A DNA stretch of 64,000 bases. It comes from Balaenoptera acutorostrata (Eukaryota > Chordata > Mammalia > Artiodactyla > Balaenopteridae). Below the pieces are notes generated by a model. It saw nothing but the letters and a program-made list of their open reading frames with translations. It ran no database searches and was not told the origin of the DNA. A program made the position numbers and the translations under genes. How positions within the stretch are numbered: the stretch's first letter is position 1; each line of letters opens with the position of its first letter. The stretch spans positions 60,486,668-60,550,667 of the forward strand of contig NC_080080.1 of assembly GCF_949987535.1 (NCBI RefSeq), read 5' to 3'. This document shows positions 13,074 through 24,669 of the stretch, piece after piece.

Positions 13074-13758
13074 CCAGAGGTAATTGTCAACAAAGAATTG
13101 TGTACCTCAGGCAACAAACTTTCTAAAAGAAGATCAAAGAAAGATATTTGCAAATAAATAAGTTGCTAGGAGAGCTTATCTTGCTAAAATTAATCTAATT
13201 TATGCGATAGGAAAACAAAACAAAATGATACAGGGTAGAGATAAAACAGTGGGAAAAAATAGCACATAAACACTCATATGAAATATTGAACATATGAAAC
13301 ATGTGAACCAGTCAACATAAGAAAAGACCCTCAACCACATTAATAACCATGGAAACACATATTAAAACTACAATGAGATACTATTTTATCCCTAACCATG
13401 TGACAAAAATTAAGAGGTCTAATAAAACTAAGTATTGGCGGAACAATGTCAAGTCTTACACACTTCTGATGAGAATTTGTTTCTTTAAGACTACTTCTGG
13501 GAAACAATTTGACATTGTTTAGTAATGTTAAAAATGTGAAATTCATTTGCTAGGTATAATCCTAAGAGAAATTCTTGCACATGTATGCTAGAAGATATGA
13601 ATGAATACATCTGTATTATTTATAATAGCAAAAAACCTGGAAACAATCTAAATATCCAAATATCCATTGACAGAGGAATGCATAAAATTATATGTATGAG
13701 ACTTCATATACATCTCACAAATACTGGTATGCTATGCAGCGTTAAAAATGAGTGATTT

Positions 13759-15287
13759 CTCTATGACATAAATCACAGCAAGATCCTTTTTGCTCCTAGA
13801 GAAATGGAAATAAAAACAAAAATAAACAAATGGGACCTAATGAAACTTAAAAGCTTTTGCACAGCAAAGGAAACCATAAACAAGCTGAAAAGACAACCCT
13901 CAGGATGGGAGAAAATATTTACAAATGAAGCAACTGACAAATGATTAATTTCCAAAATATACAAGCAGCTCATGCAGCTCAATACCAAAAAAATAAACAA
14001 GCCAGTCCAAAAATGCGCAGAAGACCTAAATAGACATTTCTCCAAAGAAGATATACAGATTGCCAACAAACACATGAACATCACTAGTCATTAGAGAAAT
14101 GCAAATCAAAACTACAAGGAAGGGGCTTCCCTGGCGGCGCAGTGGTTAAGAATCTGCCTGCTAATGCGGGTGACACGGATTCGAGCCCTGGTCTGGGAAG
14201 ATCCCACATGCCGCAGAGCAACTGGGCCCGTGAGCCACAATTACTGAGCCTGCGCGTCTGGAGCCTGTGCTTTGCAACAAGAGAGGTCGCGATAGTGAGA
14301 GGCCCGCACACCGTGATGAAGAGTGGCCCCCGCTCGCCACAACTAGAGAAAGCCCTAGCACAGAAATGAAGACCCAACACAGCCATAAATAAATAAATTA
14401 ATTAATTAAAAAAAAAAAAAAAAAAAACTACAGTGAGGTATCACCTCACACCAGTCAGAATGGCCAGCATCAAAAAATCTACAAACAATAAATGCTGGAG
14501 AGGGTGTGGAGAAAAGGGAACCCTCTTGCACTGTTGGTGGGAATGTAAATTGATACAACCACTATGGAGAACAGTATGGAGGGTCCTTAAAAAACTAAAA
14601 ATAAAACTACCATGCAACCCAGCAATGCCACTACTGGGCATATACCCTGAGAAAACCATAATTCAAAAAGAGTCATGTACCACAATGTTCATTGTAGCTC
14701 TATTTACAATAGCCAGGACATGGAAGCAACCTAAGTGTCCATTGACAGATGAATGGATAAAGAAGAAGTGGTACATATATACAATGGAATATTACTCAGC
14801 CATAGAAAGAAACGAAATTGAGTTATTTGTAGTGAGGTGGATGGACCTGGAGTCTGTCATACAGAGTGAAATAAGTCAGAAAGAGAAAAACAAATACCGT
14901 ATGCTAACACATATATATGGAATCTAAAAAAAAAAAAAGGGTTTTGACAAACCTACGGGCAGGACAGGAATAAAGACGCAGAAGTAGAGAATGGACTTGA
15001 GGACATGGGGAGGGGTAAAGGTAAGCTGGGACGGAGTAAGAGAGTGGCATGGACATATATACACTACCAAATGTAAAATAGATAGCTAGTGGGAAGCAGC
15101 CGCATAGCACAGGGAGATCAGTTCGGTGCTTTGTGTCCATCTAGAGGGGTGGGATAGGGAGGGTGAGAGGGAGACGAAAGAGGGAGGAGATATGGGGATA
15201 TATGTATATGTATAGCTGATTCACTTTGTTATAAAGCAGAAACTAACACACCATTGTAAAGCAATTATACTCCAATAAAGATGTTAA
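13759..15287 (+). mobile_element. 5'-truncated LINE-1, itself interrupted by a SINE
   Basis: Starts inside the ORF2 C-terminal region and runs through the ORF2 stop (14,925-14,927) and the 3' UTR to caataaagatgtt. It is the same lineage as the element at the window start, since the 3' UTR phrases match almost word for word. A 15-base duplication, aaaaatgagtgattt, flanks it at 13,744-13,758 and 15,288-15,302, marking target-primed insertion into an old L1M. A SINE interrupts it at 14,123-14,423. The tail is short, only a few A residues. Confidence 0.94.
14123..14423 (+). mobile_element. CHR-2-like SINE inside the LINE-1
   Basis: Begins gggcttccctggcggcgcag, has the B-box-like gattcgagccc at about 14,178 and ends in (AAAT)n plus poly-A. 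The flanking LINE-1 sequence is duplicated with a few mismatches: aaaactacaaggaag at 14,108-14,122 and aaaactacagtgagg from about 14,424. It is therefore younger than the LINE-1 it interrupts. Confidence 0.92.
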
Positions 15288-15302
15288 AAAAATGAGTGAT
15301 TT

Positions 15303-15470
15303 ATGTAAAGTCCTATAACATAAAACTAAATACTATTTATTTGCCGATACGTGTGTATGTCCTAAAATCACAATGGTAGAAAATAATACCTGTGAGCAAT
15401 AAGTGGTGGGAGAAAGAGGATGCACTGAGTGAGAGGTGTGCATAGGGCTTCAATAATATAGTAATGTTGT
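15303..15470 (+). repeat. Continuation of the old L1M remnant
   Basis: Resumes right after the 3' duplication copy of the younger LINE-1. It shows L1M-like 3' end features such as the aagtcctataacataaaa phrase and agtggtgggagaaagagg. Boundaries are approximate. Confidence 0.45.
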
Positions 15471-16499
15471 ATTTCTTAAGCAGAGTGATAAGATTATTTA
15501 TTTTTCATATAATATATTCCAATATATATCCTTTTCATGTATAAAATATTTATACTCAAAGAAGTGCAAAAATTGCAGACAGCCTCTACTCTCTGTGTAG
15601 AAACCCACACAAAGTAATATAAAGTTTCAGCCTTAATAAATACTATTAAGATAGGTACCTGGTGCTACTATTTAAAATAAGGATGTGTGAATTTTGGAGC
15701 ATAAAGAGACACAGAGGAAATCACCTACATATGGAAGGCTTGAAGACTTTCTCCTGCTCTAAAAATCAGCTCTTTTGTTCGTTGTTTTATTCTTCCTGCA
15801 CTGCTCCTGAAACTTCCCTGATTTTTAGAGTACTTTTTTCAAGGCCCAGGTAAATTCCATCACTATTATAATCCTAAAAATAAAACAAATGCCATTTTGC
15901 ATTTCCCAAATATTAATTCCAAACTTTCCTACAGCCTCTATCCTTATCGTTAGGGAAATTTTTCTACTACTTTGGAGAAGTTTTGAGATATAAATATCTT
16001 CCAATACTCAATTAAGTGTATATTAATGTATTTATATTTGCATCCACCAATATCCTATACTTTAATCTAAAGGTGAGAAAAAAATTAATATATCTTTCTG
16101 TTATTTGGCTGCTGTGTCAGTTCATTGTATTGATGGCCTCAGATAATGGTCACCTATATCCATGCTCTTTGTTTGTAATGTGATTTGGCAGTTTCTCCCA
16201 TCTAACAGTGGTTGGTCTATTTCTCCACTCCTTGAGCTTGGGTTCATCTTGTGACTTGTTTTCGGTCCTGTCTCTGCCACAGAACAAGCCCATAGAACAA
16301 GGATAGCCTGCAAGAGATTGTGGAGGAGAGCTGAGATACCCAGCTGACAACCAAATAACCAGATGAAGCAGAGCCAACTAGCTGACGTGCAGTTGATTGC
16401 AGAAACACGAATGAAAGAACTACCTCTGAAGATTCCAAGGTAGGAAGAAGCATGAACTCTAGAGAAAATGATGAGAATACAAATGCTGAGCAGAGTAGA
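15471..16499. other. Unassigned sequence, possible ancient LTR
   Basis: No gene recognised. Part of 16,090-16,450 has the texture of an ancient MaLR LTR (ttgtgacttgttttcggtcc and following) but the match is too weak to name. Open frames on the minus strand at 16,122-16,453 have no recognisable domain. Confidence 0.35.
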
Positions 16500-17620
16500 A
16501 AAAATTAAGCTGGTAATGTAGTCAAGAGTTCAATCATGTACAGCCTCATAGGACATGTTTATTATTTCGTCCCAATGTTTTGAATAAGAGAGTGACATGA
16601 TTAAATCTACATTTAAACATATTATTCTTATGACTGTATGGAGAATGGATTGTACAGGGCTTAGGCATGAGTATGAGGAGACAAGTTAATCAACTATTGC
16701 AGAAGTCCAGGCTACACAGTGATTGCTCGACTAGATGTTAGCAAAGGAGATGGAAAGAAGAGTACAGAGCCAAGAGATATGCAATTGCAAAGTTTGTAGA
16801 TTTGGTGAAGGATTGGTTAGGGGAAATGAATAAGATGAGCTTATAAATGACTCCAAACTGTCTGGTTAGAACAACAGATGGATTCATTGATCTAGAGGGC
16901 TGTGGAGGAGAAACAACTGAGATGTGGAAGTAGGGTTCTTGAATTTAGTTTGGGTCATGTCTAATTTAAGAGGAGACATTCAAGGGGAACTATCAAGCAG
17001 GTAGCTTGAAACACAAAAGGAAAGTTTTAGCTAAAGATACAAATTTGAGAGGCAGTTAGGCAAAGCAGTTTGGTGACTTTGGGGAGAGGACACTGAAGGC
17101 AGGGACATGTTCATTAATTCATTCACTCAATATTCAAGAAACAATGAAGGTTCAAGGTCCCAGGGATACAGCAATGGACAAAACAGATAATGTTCTTTTC
17201 CTCATGGAACGTATACCTAATAAGTGACATTCTGTTTATTGTTTATAAGATGTCAAGTCAAAGGGTAAGGAGGTGGTGAGAGAAGGGGACTATATGAAGT
17301 AGGAAGGCCGAAAGGGTAGAGTTCACAAGTGAAATGCTGCAGAACTGCTGTTGTAACAAGAGTATGAATAGAGGTGGAGATTGAAAAGTTGTGGGGCAAG
17401 ACTAGAAGATTAGAACTGCAGAGGTAGCTTATAAGAGATGAAAGAACAATGGGCATGCAATAGACAAAAAAAAGGAAAAGAATTGGTAAACCTTAGATAC
17501 TGGGAGAATAGAAAGTGTCTAATGTAAAAATCTAATAATTGACCAAGCTAGAGGAAGACAAAAGTTTAGGGGAAAAAGCATAACAGAATAAGGAACAAAC
17601 AAGGTGAGAGACCATTTGGT
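16500..17620 (-). repeat. L2 LINE remnants, antisense
   Basis: From 16,530 to 17,090 the + strand matches the complement of the L2 reverse-transcriptase region (gagtgacatgattaaatcta, then tgactccaaactg and gagacattcaaggggaact). A second piece from about 17,105 starts with the L2 3'-end complement (ttcattaattcattcactca, then gatacagcaatggacaaaac). These look like two separate L2 copies or one rearranged copy. Heavily decayed, no open frame. Confidence 0.65.
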
Positions 17621-17639
17621 ATTAGAAGCAAGGGAGAAG

Positions 17640-17840
17640 AGATATTGAGTGCCTACTAAATACCAGCCATTATATTAAAATTTTATACATGCTTATCTTA
17701 TTTAATCTACATTAACATAGTGAGTTTTTGCTTCCACTTTACAATGAAAGGAACTGAGGTACAGAGGAGCTGATAATTATTCAAAATCATGGTAAGAAGG
17801 CAAGTAGGGCAGCGATTCAAACCACAAGTAAGAGAAGTAT
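17640..17840 (-). repeat. MIR SINE, antisense
   Basis: gagtgcctactaaataccag at the start, then tttacaatgaaaggaactga and gcagcgattcaaaccacaag, matches the complement of a near full-length mammalian-wide MIR. Confidence 0.75.
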
Positions 17841-18269
17841 TCTGGAATGGGAAGGTTTATCACTTGCACTGTGCTAGCAAGGCAGAAGGTAAGGCATTTT
17901 GGGGGTTGAGATGTGGGAGGGAGGTTATCCTGAGAAGTGGAGAAAGTTCCTACCTGATAGTTCCTATATGTTGCATGAAGTGGTTGGGCTTCTTTGTTGA
18001 GCATGACGGGGTAATGAAATAAAATTCATATTTTAAAGGAAAACAAGAAAAATTTAAACATAAAAATTTTCTCTGCCCATTTAGGCCTCATACCTCCCCT
18101 CTAGTGTGCATTATGCATCTGCATTGAGCATTAACCAGACCTCCCCAATGGCAGAAATACCTGCTCAACCATAAAGATAAATTTTTCTTCTTCTGACACC
18201 AGCCATGTAACTCCTTAGAAGATAACATTCCTTTCTCAATCCTGTAAGGGGGCATGATGACCCACCACT

Positions 18270-18848
18270 CACCTTGTACATGCAGGTATCTATGGTGAAC
18301 TTTATGTATGATTCCAACATATCGTGTCTCTTAAAGATAGCGATTGGTGCAGAGCAGACTGGGTTAGATGGTCTGGGGAGATACTGGGCCGCACCTAATG
18401 GAAGTTTTTCCCTTGAATACTTAACTAATGACCTTATTAATGTTACTAGGTATATTACTTGTAGTCTGCCTATTTTACAGGATTATTGCTTCTTGCATTA
18501 CCAGATGTGTGACTAAGCCTCTGATAAAAAGAATGATGACTAGGCAAATTGAGACCATTGACCAAATATACAGTTCAATAAGATCAATGATTATAACAGT
18601 GTAACTCTAGATTTGGGAAGAAGTAATAAGTGGGAACCATTTCCTGGACCATAATAGACTAGTAAGACAGACCGTCCAAGGGCTTTTGGCTACTGTTAAC
18701 AGAGCCTAGTCCTGTAATAGCACATTGAGTGGCTTACTAACGAAATCCTCTCCTGACCTGGGAATAAGCATTCCTAGTGCCGTGGGACAAATTGGTCACA
18801 AAATGCTTGTCAGACCTCGGTTGAAATTAAGACCAAAAGGGAAGGGAT
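18270..18848 (+). pseudogene. Decayed endogenous retrovirus env 3' end plus polypurine tract
   Basis: Two short frames look like pieces of a retroviral envelope. At about 18,376-18,410 one frame reads GRYWAAPNGSF, resembling the late surface-subunit region of gamma/ERV-type envelopes. From about 18,425 to 18,597 the next frame gives a hydrophobic membrane span (LLMLLGILLVVCLF) followed by a basic tail (CITRCVTKPLIKRMM) and a stop, as at the end of a transmembrane subunit. A frameshift separates them. A polypurine tract, aaaagggaaggga, lies at 18,835-18,847, one base before the LTR. The layout supports the call more than the sequence does. It is non-functional; gag and pol are not seen. Confidence 0.6.
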
Positions 18849-19315
18849 TGTAAAATAAAGAATGTTGCCCACCATCCAGTTCTACAAGAATCAAGTCATT
18901 AGCCACTGAAGTTGCTGACCTACAATACACCCTAAAAGGAATTCAGAGCAAAGATCAAGAAGAAGCATTCTGTGCTCTGGGAAAACTGGCAGAACTGGCC
19001 CTCAGATAGATATTTTCAGGAGAAAATCTTGTGAACCCAGTTTCTTGAATCTTCCTATACTTAGAAAAACACTAAAATCTTTCACTAATATATCTGTTCC
19101 TTGCAAATAGCAGTAACCTTCTACCAATAGGTGTGCCCAATTGCATGGACCCCTTCTCTAAAATCACATATATATTGGCTTTCCCCTTTACCTCTTCAGA
19201 ACAGGCCTCAGAGCTTTCTGAAAGACTGTCTCCCAGGTCATAATTCTCAGGTCAGCTCAGATAAAATTTTCCATTTCTTTCTTAGATTGACTATTGATTA
19301 ATTTTTTCATCAACA
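18849..19315 (+). mobile_element. 3' LTR of the decayed ERV
   Basis: About 467 bp, starting tgtaaaataaag right after the polypurine tract and ending tttcatcaaca, so it has TG...CA ends. Inside are a TATA-like acatatatattgg at about 19,167 and a degenerate polyadenylation signal gataaaattt at about 19,260. No duplication can be tested because the 5' LTR is not found. I cannot name the family; class I (ERV1-like) is my guess. Confidence 0.55.
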
Positions 19316-19389
19316 GGGGTAAGGAAAGGATAGGGGCATGAGAAGAAGGAAAGGGATTGAAATAGCTGTGGTAAGGAACGAGTGAAGGA

Positions 19390-19900
19390 CAGTAAAATAA
19401 ACACATGCACAGCCCAAATTCCCCTTTACGTCAAGCCTTTTCCCCAAGTTATGGCTCATCTTTCTTTTTTCCTTCAAAGTTAAGCTTCTGGAAAGAATAG
19501 GCCATGCTTTCTCATTCCATTCTCTCCCTTCTCATTCTTTCCTCTTCCATTTCTCCTTCAAACTACTACATTTGGCTCTCTTCCTCAATACCTCACCAAA
19601 CCTTCCTTACTGAGTCACCACTGACCTCTTTATCCAATAATGTAATGGACTCATCAGTTATTACATTACATGCTATCGTCCCTGTATTTGAAACTGTTAA
19701 TGACTCTGTCCTTCAAACTCCTCCTCCACTTTTGTTTCCAAGACTGTGCTCTTCTCTATTTCTCTTGTGTCTTTAGTCACTGATTCTTATTTCTCTTCAG
19801 TTACTTGTTTCTAAAATACTGATAGGTGCCAGTGTTCTGCTGAGACCTCTCTCTTCCCTTCCATCTCCTGGACCCCACCCTACCCTTCTTCCCCCCTTCC
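19390..19900 (+). repeat. L2 LINE remnant, sense (reverse-transcriptase region)
   Basis: Pyrimidine-rich sense L2. The stretch at 19,600-19,740 aligns by eye to the L2 ORF2 segment before the FDTVD-like motif (gtatttgaaactgttaatga). An open frame at 19,504-19,776 is a fossil of this LINE and not a gene. Confidence 0.6.
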
Positions 19901-19984
19901 CTTCCTCCTCTCCTCTATTCTATTTCTTCCCACTTAAGTTAATTCCATCAACTACCAAGACTTCAAAATACCTGTAACATTTAT

Positions 19985-20650
19985 AATGGCTATAATAAAA
20001 TAAGTGCTTACTATGTGCTAGGCACTGTAATATCCAGGAACTAGACACATAGTCATACATATTTGATCCTCAGCATAACTTTTAGGAAGAGATTTTGATT
20101 TCCCATTTTTCATATGAAGAAACTGTGGCACAGAGATTCTCAGTGAATATCACCTAAGGTTACTCAGTTAATAAGTGACAGTAAAATTTCCAACTTGATT
20201 CCATGTCTTTTTTTTTTATAATCTATTTTTGTTTGTTTGTTTTTTTATCCATTTATTTATTTATTTATTTATATTTGGCTGTTTTGGGTCTTTTTTGCTG
20301 CGCGCGGGCTGTCTCTAGTTGCAGTGAGCAGGGGCTACTTGTTGCGGTGCACGGGCTTCTCATTGTGGTGGCTTCTCTTGTTGCAGAGCACAGGCTCTAG
20401 GCATACGGGCTTCAGTAGTTGCAGCACGTGGGCTCAGTAGTTGTGGTTCGTGGGTTCTAGAGCACAGGCTCAGTAGTTGTTGCACATGGGTTAGTTGCTC
20501 CGTGGCATGTGGGATCTTCCTGGACCAGGGCACGAACCTGTGTCCCCTGCATTGGCAGGCAGATTCTCAACCACTGTGCCACCAGGGAAGTCCTGATTCC
20601 ATGTCTTCCTGAAGTGAAAGTCTGTGCTTTTTTTAACCACTGTTGCATAG
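19985..20650 (-). repeat. MIR SINE, antisense, split by a CHR SINE
   Basis: The left half (19,985-20,209) has gtgcttactatgtgctaggc, then catatgaagaaactgtggca. The right half (20,608-20,650) has tgaaagtctgtgct and taaccactgttgcat, the complement of the MIR tRNA head. The SINE at 20,210-20,593 separates them. Confidence 0.8.
20210..20593 (-). mobile_element. CHR-family SINE, antisense, inside MIR
   Basis: Poly-T at the left, ccagggaagtcc at the right end. A perfect 14-base duplication, tgattccatgtctt, lies at 20,196-20,209 and 20,594-20,607. Same long subfamily as the copies at 6.15 and 26.6 kb. Confidence 0.94.
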
Positions 20651-20715
20651 ATACACTCAAGTCTCCTAAATGTTTGACTCAAGGTTAGAACATTCTACTT
20701 AATCCTAGACCCACC

Positions 20716-21660
20716 TATTCATTCATTCATTCATTCATTTGCTCACTCATTCTTTCATTAATTCAAGAAATATTTATTGAGCAATTGCTATGTGTCTGGC
20801 AAGTATGTCAGACATTGGGTAAACAGCAGTGATAAAAGAGATAGGGCCTTTGCTCATGCAACTAACAATCTAACAGGATAGATGGTAATTGTGGTATGTT
20901 GAATAATGCCTCCTTCCAAAGATGTCTATCCCGTAATACCTGAAACCTATGACAATGTTATGTTACATGGCAAAGGGACTTTGCAAATGTGATTAAGGTT
21001 ACTGACCTTGACATGGGGACATTACCTTAGACTATATGGGTAAGAACATCTAATCTCATGAAACTTTAAAAGCTGGAGAATCTTTCCTGGCTTAAGTCAG
21101 AGAGATGAGGAGCAGAAGAAAAGACAGGAGAGATGAAGCATGAAAAGGACTTGATCTGCAGTTACTGACTTTAAAGGCAAAGGTGGCATGAGTCAAGGAG
21201 TGCAGTGGACTTTAGAAGCTGAGAGTAACAGCCAACAGTCATCAAGGAAATGGAGACCTCAGTCCTATAACTGCATGGAACTCAGTTCAGCTAATATGAG
21301 CCTAGAAGCAGATTCTCCCTTATAGACTCTAGTTAGAGTTTTTATAAAGGAACACAGTCCTGTAGACATCTTGATTTCAGCCTTGTGCCACTCTAAGCAG
21401 AGACCCAGCCAAGCCCATCTGACTGCTGACCTGTGGAAACTGTGAGATCAGAATATGTATTGCTTTAAGCCACTACATTTATGGTAATTTATCACATCAG
21501 TGACAGAAATTAATACAGTAATAAACATGAAAACTCACAAATACATACATTATTAACTATTGTGGTAACTGCTTAATGGGAAAGAACAGGACAGTATGAA
21601 AGATAATAATAGGGTATCTGCTTAAAGACATTTGGAGGAGGTAGACAAAAGGGTGAACTT
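20716..21660 (-). repeat. L2 3' end, antisense, split by a MaLR LTR
   Basis: Begins with an (ATTC)n-like run at 20,717-20,740, then aatatttattgagcaattgc and taaacagcagtgataaaaga, the complement of the L2 3' end. After the LTR at 20,890-21,517 the L2 resumes (aagaacaggacagtatgaaa). Confidence 0.7.
20890..21517 (+). mobile_element. MaLR-type solo LTR (MLT1-like)
   Basis: About 628 bp with TG...CA ends (tgtggtatgttgaataatg to aaattaataca). A perfect 5-base duplication, gtaat, lies at 20,885-20,889 and 21,518-21,522, the size expected for ERVL/MaLR integration. Internal phrases such as ggcaaagggactttgcaaat are typical of the group. No internal retroviral region remains. Confidence 0.8.
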
Positions 21661-21810
21661 GCTTTACATTTTGTTTTTATTCACTGCCACTTGTCTCTGT
21701 AATGCTAGTATTCACTTTGACAGGTACTTACAGAAGCACTCATTAAGTACTGCAGGGGTGGTAAAGATGAGTTTAGGAGATACCTTTTCTTACAAAACCC
21801 ATATCTAGAA

Positions 21811-22142
21811 CACAGGTTGGCAAGCCACGGTTTGTGGGCCAAATCTGGTCTGCCACCTGTTTTTGTATGGTCGGTGAGTAAAGAAAGATTTTTGCATTTT
21901 TATATGGTTGAGAATGAAATCAAAAGAAGAATAATACTTGTGGCATGCGAAAATTATATGAAATTTAGATTTCAGTGTCCATAAATAAAGTTTTATTGGA
22001 ACACAGCCGTGCTCCTTCATTTGTGTATTGTCTGTGGTTGCTTTCACCTTAAAATAACAGAGCTGAGTAGCTGTGAAAGAGACCAAATGGCCAGTGAAGC
22101 CTAAAATATTTACCCTTCATAGAAAAACTATGCCAACTCCTG
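21811..22142. mobile_element. hAT-Charlie non-autonomous DNA transposon
   Basis: 332 bp with decayed terminal inverted repeats (caggttggcaagcc at the left, tatgccaactcctg at the right). Flanked by an 8-base duplication with one mismatch: atctagaa at 21,803-21,810 and acctagaa at 22,143-22,150, the size made by hAT transposases. The internal phrase taaataaagttttattggaa is characteristic of a Charlie-group element. Confidence 0.85.
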
Positions 22143-22150
22143 ACCTAGAA

Positions 22151-24229
22151 TGTAGATAAGTCAAGCATTTAAGTGATCTTGGAGATGAAGTACAATTGGA
22201 AAAATACCATCTAGAGAGCGTGTATTTCCTCACACAGATCAGGAAAGACCACACAAAACATTTAACATTTTAGATGATCTTTAAAGAAAATGGAGTTAGG
22301 ATTGAGCTACTCAGAAAGTAGGAAGAGGTTCACTAACAGGCCAGGTGCCAAAAGAAATTTTGCTGAATTTGTTCTTTGTTAGGTATTTTAAAAACTGCAT
22401 TTACTTATTAAAATGGGAGAAAATTCCTTTTTCACTTTTCTTGACTCAAAGTCTTCAGGACAAAAACTTTGATAATAATTTTATGATCTAAATTTTTTGT
22501 ATAAAATGAATTTCTGCTGAAGGTGAATCTCTTGCTGTCTAGAGCTCTTAAGTTGTTCTATACTTCCAGTGTCCTTGTTTTTATCCTGTCTTCTTTTAGT
22601 TTTACAAATACCTAATTTAAATTATTAGAATGAATTACTTATCACCTCCATTTTGCTAAACACATTTGACTGTTCCCCTGTCCCCTCCCTTTATTGAAAT
22701 TATTATCACCACTTGACTCCACCTCCCCCCAAATATATCTGGCCAGAGGCTGCTTTGCTTAAAGCAACAGTGTCCAGCAAGCCTTACTGGCAGCCCAGCT
22801 CCTTGCCTTGCAAATGCCCTCTTTAGACTCTAAGCATTTCCTTCTTTGTGTTAGCAAATATCTTTACTAATGTTTTAGCTGTTTATTGATGTAATTGAAT
22901 CTCAAATTGGTTTTACTGTGTTCTGTAATACTGTGGGGATATTCTAAATACTGTAATAGTTATTAATATTAATAACTGCTGCTGTTTCACAGGTCAGTTG
23001 CTGAATTAAACTCAGTTATGGGTTCACAAATGTAAAATCATCAAAGCTTGCACAGTGGGAGACTCTGGTTTCTTTCTCTGCCCCTGGTTTAGCAAGTTAA
23101 CTCATCCTTACATTGTTCCTTGCTAATTGTGAAACAGATGCTTTGCATTTTTTTTTAGATCTCAGCTACATCTAAGAAAGTGGATTTCTTGATCAGATTC
23201 TCTAAAATTAGAGAGTTGTAGAATTATCTAGTAATATATGTCTTAATAATTCAACTTGTCATGGCGACATGCAATTAACATTTTCCTTTGGGACTAAAAT
23301 GAAAAATCCCAGTTACTTCTAGAGAAGTTTAGCCAATACATAATGAGAAGAATAATTCAAGTAAATGGGACTGAGTTTCATAGAGAAAAGGAAAATAAAA
23401 GCAAACTTTTTAAACAAGAAAATTATTACTGCATTTGATTTTACAGTTTTTATCTCACTTATTAGACCCTCTTTATATTATTTTCAATTAAAGCAGTACT
23501 ATTATTTTTTATTTGCTAGAAAAAGGGGCATTACATTTCTTTCATGAAACCACCACCCCAAATTATCTGTTCTTTGTAAAATAAGCGTAACTGATACCAA
23601 ATGTTACTTTGATTTAAAGGGAGTATATGATACCACTAATACTACATTCCACTAATCTAGTGGAAGTATTTTGAACAAAGTTAATCAAAGAACAGGTTTA
23701 TTTTTATATATTTATATCTATATCAATATCCATTTGGATATTTTTATATCCTTTGTATCTGATTATCTTATATAAACTTTTAAAATTCCTATAGTAAGAC
23801 AAGTCATTTTGTTTTATATAAGCTAGAATGCAAACTATTGAATTATAGCCCATGTAAACAATTTATTTTCTGTGTTTACTGTTATAACTAAATTGTCTAT
23901 AGAACATTTACTGTATTTCATTGATTCTAAGATGCCCATTTCTTTTTTTCACATTTAACATCTCTGAAATAAGGATGCACCTTATAGTAGGTGACCTATC
24001 ATAGTTAAATTGCTAGCATTTTTTATTTCTAGGTAGTTCAAAATATAATGTAATAATATACCTTTCACAATTAATAGTGACAGATTCAATGAAATGCTGA
24101 GACCACCTCGCAGAGTGTTGCATAGTTTGGCAGAGACTGCCTGTTGTCCTACAATAATCATTTTCTTTTTTTTCAAATTTTAACTAAACATAGCGCCAAA
24201 AAACTAAATTTTTCCAGACCACCTTAAAG
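22151..24229. other. Unassigned AT-rich sequence
   Basis: About 2 kb with no recognised gene, RNA or confidently named repeat. Open frames (for example 23,365-23,547) are short and have AT-rich random composition. Confidence 0.5.
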
Positions 24230-24234
24230 GTTAC

Positions 24235-24669
24235 CGTATTGGTTTGCTAGGGCTACCTTAACAAAATACTACAAACCGAGTGGCTTAAACAACAGAAATA
24301 TATTGTCTCACAGTTCTAGAGGCTAGTGGTCCAAGATGAAGGTGTCAGCTGAGCCATGCTCCTACTGAAGTTGCCAGGAAAAAATCTGTTCCAGGCCTGT
24401 CTCCTAGCATCTGGTAGTTCCTCGGCTTATGCAGCTTAATTCCAGTCTTCACATGGTACCCTTCCTGTGTTCATGCCTGGCTCTGTGCATGGCATTCTTT
24501 TTATAAAGACACCAGTCATATTGGATCAGGGGCCCACCCTACTCCAGTATGACCTCATCTTAACTAATTACATCTTCAATGGCTCTATTTTTAAATGAAG
24601 TCATATTCTGAGGTATCGAGGATTAGGACTTCGACATGAATTTTGAAGGACACAATTCAACTCATGATA
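24235..24669 (-). mobile_element. MLT1-type solo LTR, antisense
   Basis: 435 bp matching the complement of an MLT1 LTR: tttgctagggctaccttaac at the left and aaggacacaattcaactcat at the right. Five-base flanks gttac (24,230-24,234) and gtgac (24,670-24,674) agree at four of five positions, the expected ERVL/MaLR duplication size. Confidence 0.85.

Larger units (their letters stand above)
11851..13743 (+). repeat. Old HAL1/L1M element remnant, interrupted
   Basis: Between and around younger insertions the sequence reads as a decayed sense L1M/HAL1. The ORF1 coiled-coil and RNA-binding region lies at about 11,880-12,341, ORF1 C-terminal-like sequence at 13,080-13,250, and ORF2 C-terminal-like sequence at 13,300-13,743 (aacacatattaaaactacaa; the aatagcaaaaaacctggaaa phrase is typical). 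Stops occur in every frame. It continues past the younger LINE-1 at 15,303. Confidence 0.65.
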
